DNA from: Tardiphaga sp. vice304
GTDB taxonomy: Bacteria; Pseudomonadota; Alphaproteobacteria; Rhizobiales; Xanthobacteraceae
Direction of reading: 5' to 3'
Assembly (NCBI RefSeq): GCF_007018905.1
Contig: NZ_CP041402.1
Location: forward strand, 4,204,001-4,268,000
DNA: 64,000 bases
The notes below the pieces were generated by a model. The model made no database searches. It had not been told where the DNA came from and worked only from the letters and a program-made list of their open reading frames with translations. A program made the position numbers and the translations under genes. Below are positions 59,478 through 64,000 of this stretch, one piece after another (positions within the stretch are counted from its first letter, which is position 1; each line of letters opens with the position of its first letter).

Positions 59478-60963
59478 GCTTGATGAAATCGGCCGCTTCG
59501 CGTTTGCAATCAACGCTCACGCCCCGACATAAGCGATCTGCGCCGGTTCCGGCCCTCGTTCTGGTCGGCAAGGACGTGCGTCAAGGTCGCTGTTAGGCCA
59601 GTCTCAAGCGTAAACGTCATTTTCTGCAATTGCTGCAGCCCAGCCGCTGACACCCACAGCGCCCCGTCGCGTCTTTCGAGACGCCGCACATGACAGGGGG
59701 CCGACTTTGCGCGAAGATTAGCGGGACGCTTGCGTCACCACCTTCCTTCAATCTCCAATCGCCTCGGAGCCATCAATGCCCTTCCCGCGCGCATCCCAGG
59801 CCTTGTCCCGCTTCACCGTGCTCGACCTGACACGGATCCGGTCGGGTCCCACCGCCGTGCGGCAATTCGCTGACTGGGGCGCCAATGTCATCAAGATCGA
59901 CGCGCTGTCCGACGATGCCGGCGGCGAGCAGCCCGGCGGGCCGCGGCAGGGATCGGATTTCCAGAACCTGCATCGCAACAAGCGGGCGATGACGCTGAAC
60001 CTGAAAGACCCGCAAGGTCTCGCCGTCTTCAAGCGACTTGCCGCCAAGGCCGATGTCGTCGTCGAAAACTTCCGGCCCGACGTCAAGGATCGCCTCGGCA
60101 TCGATTACGAGAGCCTGCGCGCGATCAATCCCGGCATCGTCTATGGCAGCATTTCCGGCTTCGGCCAGGATGGCCCCTATCACAAGCGACCGGGCTTCGA
60201 TCAGATCGCCCAGGGCATGGGCGGGCTGATGTCGATCACCGGAGCTCCCGGACAGGGCCCGATGCGGGTCGGCATCCCGGTGGCGGATCTCACCGCTGGC
60301 CTGTTCTGCGCGATGGGCATTTTGACGGCGCTGCTGGAACGCGATGTTTCCGGACAGGGCCAGTGGGTGCAGACGTCGCTGCTGCAGGCGCAGATCTTCA
60401 TGCTGGATTTCCAGGCCGCGCGCTGGCTGATGGAACAGGACGTGCCGCAGCAGGCCGGCAACAACCATCCCACCAGCATCCCCACCGGCGTGTTCAAAAC
60501 ATCGGACGGCTACATCAACATCGCCACCACCGGCGGCAAGATCTGGGAACGCTGCGCGCAGGCGATCGGCGCGCCCGAACTGGTGAGCCATCCCGACTAC
60601 GCTACCGGTCCGGCGCGGTCGAAAAACCGCGACGCGCTCAACGCTGAAATCTCCCGCCTGACCGAAACGCGCAGTACCGACGAGTGGGTCACCGAACTGA
60701 ACGCCGCCGGCGTGCCGTGCGGCCCGATCTACTCTGTCGACCAGATGTTTGCCGACGAACAGGTCAAGCATCTCGGGATCGCGCAGGACGTGCCGACCGA
60801 CGACGGTCGCAACATCCGCCTTGTCGCTCAACCCTTCACCCTGTCGCGCACGCCGAGCCGCATGGCGGCGCGGCCGCCGGAGCTCGGCGAACAGACTGAC
60901 GAAGTGCTCTTGGAATTTGGCTTTAGCCAGCTCGAAGTCGCGGAGCTACGCCGCGCCAAGGTG
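59478..60963 (+). repeat. Duplicated segment, copy B (methyltransferase tail plus caiB)
   Basis: Counterpart of 55886-57371. It starts in the middle of what was the methyltransferase gene: 59478-59597 corresponds to the last 40 codons including the stop (TAG at 59595-59597 region), followed by the same intergenic bases and the intact CoA-transferase gene. The junction at 59477/59478 joins a sigma-factor fragment to this tail. Confidence 0.9.
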
Positions 60964-60969
60964 ATTTAG
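59776..60969 (+). CDS. CaiB/BaiF family III CoA-transferase (intact copy)
   Basis: 397 residues, full length. Moves CoA between carboxylic acids. Conserved marks: RFTVLDLTRIRSGPTAVRQF at the start, ADWGANVIKIDA, HRNKRAMTLNLKDPQG, VVENFRPDVKDRLGIDYESL (catalytic Asp lies in the region equivalent to GxxxxYxxD), YGSISGFGQDGPY, and GVPCGPIYSVDQMFADEQV. Adjacent to tctA/tctB, so it may activate the carboxylic acid taken up by that transporter (for example a C4- or C6-dicarboxylate), by inference. No damage. Confidence 0.92.
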   Translation: MPFPRASQALSRFTVLDLTRIRSGPTAVRQFADWGANVIKIDALSDDAGGEQPGGPRQGSDFQNLHRNKRAMTLNLKDPQGLAVFKRLAAKADVVVENFRPDVKDRLGIDYESLRAINPGIVYGSISGFGQDGPYHKRPGFDQIAQGMGGLMSITGAPGQGPMRVGIPVADLTAGLFCAMGILTALLERDVSGQGQWVQTSLLQAQIFMLDFQAARWLMEQDVPQQAGNNHPTSIPTGVFKTSDGYINIATTGGKIWERCAQAIGAPELVSHPDYATGPARSKNRDALNAEISRLTETRSTDEWVTELNAAGVPCGPIYSVDQMFADEQVKHLGIAQDVPTDDGRNIRLVAQPFTLSRTPSRMAARPPELGEQTDEVLLEFGFSQLEVAELRRAKVI

Positions 60970-61395
60970 TCCGGCGGCGGTCTATCCACATGAGGAATGA
61001 ACGCCAAATACAGTCGTTCGTTACGTCAGGAACGCATAGACGGCGATGTAACAAGTGATCGAAGAGATCAGCGCGGCGCTTGCGGACCAAGGCATGGGAT
61101 CATCGTTCCTGACCGCGAAGGTGAGGCCGCCCCAGACCGCTGACAAGATGCACAGCGGCGCAATAAGCCAACCCAGGAAATCAACCATAGCACTCATCGC
61201 TCGGCACTTCCGTGCTACACAGCAACTCGCTTTAGGGAAACACTTTTATATCACAAATACCAGAGATTGCAAGATGGCCCAGCGTTGCCGGACGGACGCG
61301 GACGGCAATCGTGGTATCATTCGGCCAATTCTAGCCAGTCGCGATGCCAGACAGCAGACCATTTGACGACGCCGCCAACTACACAACTGGAAGTT
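60970..61395. other. 426-base gap with one small minus-strand frame
   Basis: Between the CoA-transferase and the Nudix gene. Apart from the 58-residue frame at 61021-61197 (next entry), I see no gene, RNA or repeat. Confidence 0.4.
61021..61197 (-). CDS. Possible 58-residue two-helix membrane protein
   Basis: ATG 61197 to TAA 61021-61023. Two hydrophobic stretches, LGWLIAPLCILSAVWGGLTF and SAALISSITCYIAVYAFL, separated by RNDDPMPW. GGAAG about 10 bases upstream could be a ribosome site. Codon use is normal for the region. It lies opposite to the CoA-transferase, where the gene would otherwise be empty, so it is credible though not supported by family match. Confidence 0.5.
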   Translation of the reverse strand: MSAMVDFLGWLIAPLCILSAVWGGLTFAVRNDDPMPWSASAALISSITCYIAVYAFLT

Positions 61396-61806
61396 ATGCC
61401 GACACCTTTATCCGACGAGCAATTCCGACCGATTGTCCGCTATTCGCCGCTGATTTCAATTGATCTTTTGATCCGCGACGAACTCAGATATTTGCTGTTG
61501 GGAATGCGCAACAATGAGCCGGCGCGGGGTACCTATTTCGTGCCGGGCGGCTGCATTCGCAAGGACGAGACCATTGCGACCGCTTTCGCCCGCATTGCCA
61601 GCGAGGAGATAGCCCTTGACCTCTCCGTCGAGCAGGCCAGGTTCGCCGGTATCTTCGAGCAGATGTATCCGGCCAACCGCTTTTCAGAACCGGGATACGG
61701 GACCCATTACGTGGCGCTGGCCTATCAGGTGACCTTGCCGGGGCAGCCGACGCTGACGCCGGACAGCCAGCACCGGGACCTGATCTGGATGCAACGGTAC
61801 GACTAG
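61396..61806 (+). CDS. Nudix GDP-mannose mannosyl hydrolase-like, possibly cut by amber codon
   Basis: 136 residues from ATG 61396. Motifs: PIVRYSPLISIDLLIRD, GTYFVPGGCIRKDETIATAF with the GDPMH variant of the Nudix box (GG..RKDE), and FEQMYPANRF. It would hydrolyse GDP-mannose (or GDP-glucose) and act on the same pool as gmd and hddA. TAG at 61804-61806 is followed in frame by RAHPYTKTYFDL and TGA at 61843-61845; the C-terminal HPYTKTYF resembles the conserved HxxTxxYF tail of the family, so the true gene may extend 13 codons beyond the stop. The metal-binding Nudix glutamates are partly replaced, as is normal for this subfamily. Confidence 0.8.
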   Translation: MPTPLSDEQFRPIVRYSPLISIDLLIRDELRYLLLGMRNNEPARGTYFVPGGCIRKDETIATAFARIASEEIALDLSVEQARFAGIFEQMYPANRFSEPGYGTHYVALAYQVTLPGQPTLTPDSQHRDLIWMQRYD

Positions 61807-61880
61807 CGCGCCCATCCCTATACCAAGACCTATTTCGACCTCTGACGGGCGTCCAAAGGTCTCGTCCGATGCGGGACGGA

Positions 61881-63398
61881 TCAGGCGGATGCTGGCGTCG
61901 GCCGCATCAGGCGACCGATGCCGGCGAAGGCGCGGTCGATCAGCGGCCAGAACAGCAGAGTAATGGCGATGGTGGTGATGGTGCCGACCAGCCCGTTCGA
62001 CCAGAACACGCCGACGCTGCCTCCGGAGCCGATCATCGACAGCCGGAACGCGTCTTCGGCGCGGTTGCCGAGCACCAAAGCCAGCGTGAACGGCGCCAAG
62101 GGTATGCCGATCTTCTTGAAGATGTAGCCGACCACGCCGAAGCCGAGCATCAGCCAGATGTCGAACATCGCGTTCTGGATCGCATAGGCGCCGATCGCGC
62201 AGGACACCACGATCATTGGCGCGACCGCGGCAAACGGCACCCGCAGGATCGAGGCGAAGATGGGAACCGTGGTCAGCACGATGACGAGGCCGACGACATT
62301 GCCGAGATACATCGAGGCGATCAGGCCCCAGACGAAATCCTTGTGCTCGACGAACAGTAGCGGCCCGGGATTGAGCCCCCATACCATCAATCCGCCGAGC
62401 AGGATCGCGGCGGTGCCGGAGCCGGGAATTCCCAGCGCCAGCATCGGCAGCAGCGCCGCGGTACCCGAGGCGTGCGCCGCGGTCTCCGGGGCGAACACGC
62501 CTTCGATGCGGCCCTTGCCGAAGCTTTCCGGGTCCTTGGAGAAACGCTTGGCGAGGTTGTAGCCCATGAACGAAGCCGCAATCGCGCCGCCCGGCGTGAT
62601 GCCGAGCCAGCAGCCGATCACCGAGGAGCGCAGCAGCGTCATCCAGTATTTCGGCAGGTCCTTCCAGACGTTGATGACGGTGCGCAGGCTGATCTTGGCG
62701 GCATGGCCGCGCAAGGCCAGGCGTTCTTCCATGGTCAGCAGGATCTCGCTGATGCCGAACAGGCCGATTACCGCCACCAGGAAGTTGATGCCGCGCAAGA
62801 GCTCGTTGGAGCCGAAGGTCATGCGCAGCGTGCCCGAAACGGTGTCCATACCGATGCCGGCGATCAGGAGGCCCAGCGCCATCGAGATGACGGTCTTGTG
62901 CTTGGCCTCGCGGCCGAGGCCAACGAACGAGCAGAAGGTCAACAGGTAGACGGCGAAGAATTCCGGTGGGCCGAATTTCAGCGCGAAGGAAGAGATCATC
63001 GGCGCGAGGAAGGTGATCAGCAGCACCGCGACCAGTGAGCCGATGAAGGACGAGGTGAAAGCCGCGGTGAGCGCTTCCGCCGCCCTGCCCTGCTGCGCCA
63101 TCGGATAGCCATCGAAGGTGGTGGCCACCGACCACGCCTCGCCCGGAATATTGAACAGGATCGAGGTGATGGCGCCGCCGAACAGCGCGCCCCAGTAAAT
63201 GCAGGACAGCATCACGATCGCCGAGGTCGGGTCCATCGTGAAGGTCAGCGGCAGCAGGATGGCGACGCCGTTCGGGCCGCCCAGCCCCGGCAGCACGCCG
63301 ACGAAGATGCCGAGCACCAGGCCGATCACCATCAGCGCCATGATCTTCCACGTCATCAGCACGGCGAAGCCGTGCAGCAGCAATCCAAAAGCTTCCAT
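61881..63398 (-). CDS. tctA: Tripartite tricarboxylate transporter, large membrane subunit TctA
   Basis: 505 residues with about 12 membrane segments. Family signatures VGVLPGLGGPNGVAILLPLTF, AIVMLSCIYWGALFGGAITS and [44 protein letters not shown] near the end. Forms the secondary transporter channel for a carboxylate with TctB and the periplasmic TctC. Ten bases after tctB. Intact; source or sister of the broken copy at 57496-58250. Confidence 0.95.
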   Translation of the reverse strand: MEAFGLLLHGFAVLMTWKIMALMVIGLVLGIFVGVLPGLGGPNGVAILLPLTFTMDPTSAIVMLSCIYWGALFGGAITSILFNIPGEAWSVATTFDGYPMAQQGRAAEALTAAFTSSFIGSLVAVLLITFLAPMISSFALKFGPPEFFAVYLLTFCSFVGLGREAKHKTVISMALGLLIAGIGMDTVSGTLRMTFGSNELLRGINFLVAVIGLFGISEILLTMEERLALRGHAAKISLRTVINVWKDLPKYWMTLLRSSVIGCWLGITPGGAIAASFMGYNLAKRFSKDPESFGKGRIEGVFAPETAAHASGTAALLPMLALGIPGSGTAAILLGGLMVWGLNPGPLLFVEHKDFVWGLIASMYLGNVVGLVIVLTTVPIFASILRVPFAAVAPMIVVSCAIGAYAIQNAMFDIWLMLGFGVVGYIFKKIGIPLAPFTLALVLGNRAEDAFRLSMIGSGGSVGVFWSNGLVGTITTIAITLLFWPLIDRAFAGIGRLMRPTPASA

Positions 63399-63408
63399 CA
63401 GATCGATC

Positions 63409-63948
63409 CTAGCGGCCGAAGGCCGCTTCGAGCGGGCCCTTCGGCATGATGACGTCGAAGGCGATGTCGAAGGTCACGAACATGATCGCGGTAAAGACGA
63501 AAGCGGTGAGCAGCGACTTCCACCACGCGATCTTGCCGACGAAGCGCATGAAGCCGGAGATCAACAGGAAGCTCGCGACATAGAGCCCGAGAACCTGCAT
63601 CGCCAGGCAGAACGCGGCGGTCGGCAGGAACACCAGCAGCACGCGGCGCAATTGCGCGCGGGTGACAAAGGTGTCCGACGGCGCGCGCGCCAGCAGCGTG
63701 GTAATGAGGCCGAACAGGCTGGCGAGGCCCAGGATCACCGAAAGATAGAACGGGAAGTAGCCGGGCTGCGGGCCGGTGTCGTCCCATGAGATGCCGGTGG
63801 CGTAATTATCGATGCCGAGCGTCACGGCCAGCGCCAGCAGCAACAACGAGACGACGATCTCGACGGTGCGCGTGCTGCAGACGGCGGGGGAATCCGGCTC
63901 GGGCGCGGTGGGATCGTCGACGATGATTTCGAGGTCGGTATTGGACAT
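63409..63948 (-). CDS. tctB: Tripartite tricarboxylate transporter, small membrane subunit TctB
   Basis: 179 residues, four hydrophobic segments: TVEIVVSLLLLALAVTLGID, YFPFYLSVILGLASLFGLITTL, VFLPTAAFCLAMQVLGLYVASFLLI, TAFVFTAIMFVTFDIAFDV. Size and layout match TctB. Presumed start ATG 63948; tctC should lie upstream beyond the window end (63949-64000 holds only leader sequence). Confidence 0.9.
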   Translation of the reverse strand: MSNTDLEIIVDDPTAPEPDSPAVCSTRTVEIVVSLLLLALAVTLGIDNYATGISWDDTGPQPGYFPFYLSVILGLASLFGLITTLLARAPSDTFVTRAQLRRVLLVFLPTAAFCLAMQVLGLYVASFLLISGFMRFVGKIAWWKSLLTAFVFTAIMFVTFDIAFDVIMPKGPLEAAFGR

Positions 63949-64000
63949 GAGATGTTTCTGTTTTGATTTCAGAAGGAGCAGAGCTTTGATCTTTCCCTCT

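Noticed and set aside
59773..60831. 352-residue minus-strand frame opposite caiB
   Set aside because: Antisense shadow of the intact CoA-transferase gene.
61684..63351. 555-residue minus-strand frame overlapping tctA
   Set aside because: Out-of-frame shadow of tctA; Arg-, Gly- and His-rich, no membrane helices.

Overview
The window reads as a stretch of an alphaproteobacterial chromosome, most like Bradyrhizobium or a close relative. This rests on the high-GC codon use in most genes, the tripartite tricarboxylate (Tct) transporter beside CaiB-type CoA-transferases, the style of the IS21 elements and the ECF sigma/anti-sigma remnants. It is an inference; no rRNA or tRNA gene is visible to confirm it. 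Nearly everything from 0.65 to 56 kb is a large cell-surface polysaccharide (LPS O-antigen type) locus, broken up by mobile elements and by decayed genes.

Layout. 0-4.2 kb: a minus-strand operon for a dTDP-3-acylamino-3,6-dideoxyhexose (sugar 3,4-ketoisomerase-like, aminotransferase, acyltransferase, glycosyltransferase). 4.2-10.4 kb: an accessory patch with an internally deleted IS5-type element, a small XRE repressor divergent from a YqaJ exonuclease, and an ERF annealase fused to an HNH-like domain. That last gene is split by a complete IS21 element with a 7-bp target duplication. 10.5-17 kb: AT-richer surface genes, a second IS21 element that truncates a glycosidase-like gene, and a methyltransferase with an in-frame amber codon. 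17-26.7 kb: a minus-strand operon for GDP-D-glycero-alpha-D-manno-heptose (gmhA, hddA, a triple fusion hddC-gmhB-P-loop kinase) together with a polyprenyl-phosphate sugar synthase-like GT2, a GT-C-like membrane protein and a flippase-like membrane protein. 26.9-32.6 kb: a methyltransferase, an unrecognised 521-residue protein and a 1094-residue methyltransferase-GT2-GT4 fusion. 33-38.5 kb: GDP-D-rhamnose genes (gmd, rmd-like) and dTDP-L-rhamnose genes (rfbA, rfbD, rfbB, rfbC).

39.7-47.6 kb holds the most striking set: UbiA-HAD fusion, DprE1-like oxidase, DprE2-like reductase, epimerase, FAD oxidoreductase, GtrA-type protein and a GT-C-like membrane protein, nearly all overlapping or a few bases apart. 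This matches the logic of mycobacterial decaprenyl-phospho-arabinose synthesis, transposed into a Gram-negative O-antigen locus. 47.8-56 kb: tandem-domain GT2, Wzm/Wzt ABC exporter, RgpF-type rhamnan glycosyltransferase, another GT2, an epimerase and a methyltransferase.

56-64 kb: a degraded duplication. A frameshifted CaiB-type CoA-transferase and a decayed tctA fragment (copy A) are followed by rubble that includes a third caiB fragment and a broken ECF sigma/anti-sigma pair. Then comes the intact copy: CoA-transferase, a GDP-mannose-hydrolase-like Nudix gene ending early at an amber codon, tctA and tctB.

Working model (inference): nucleotide sugars (dTDP-L-Rha, GDP-D-Rha, GDP-heptose, a dTDP-3-amino sugar) feed cytoplasmic glycosyltransferases. 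The polymer is exported by Wzm/Wzt. Two lipid-phosphate-sugar branches (heptose or mannose; D-arabinofuranose-like) supply periplasmic GT-C enzymes that decorate it.
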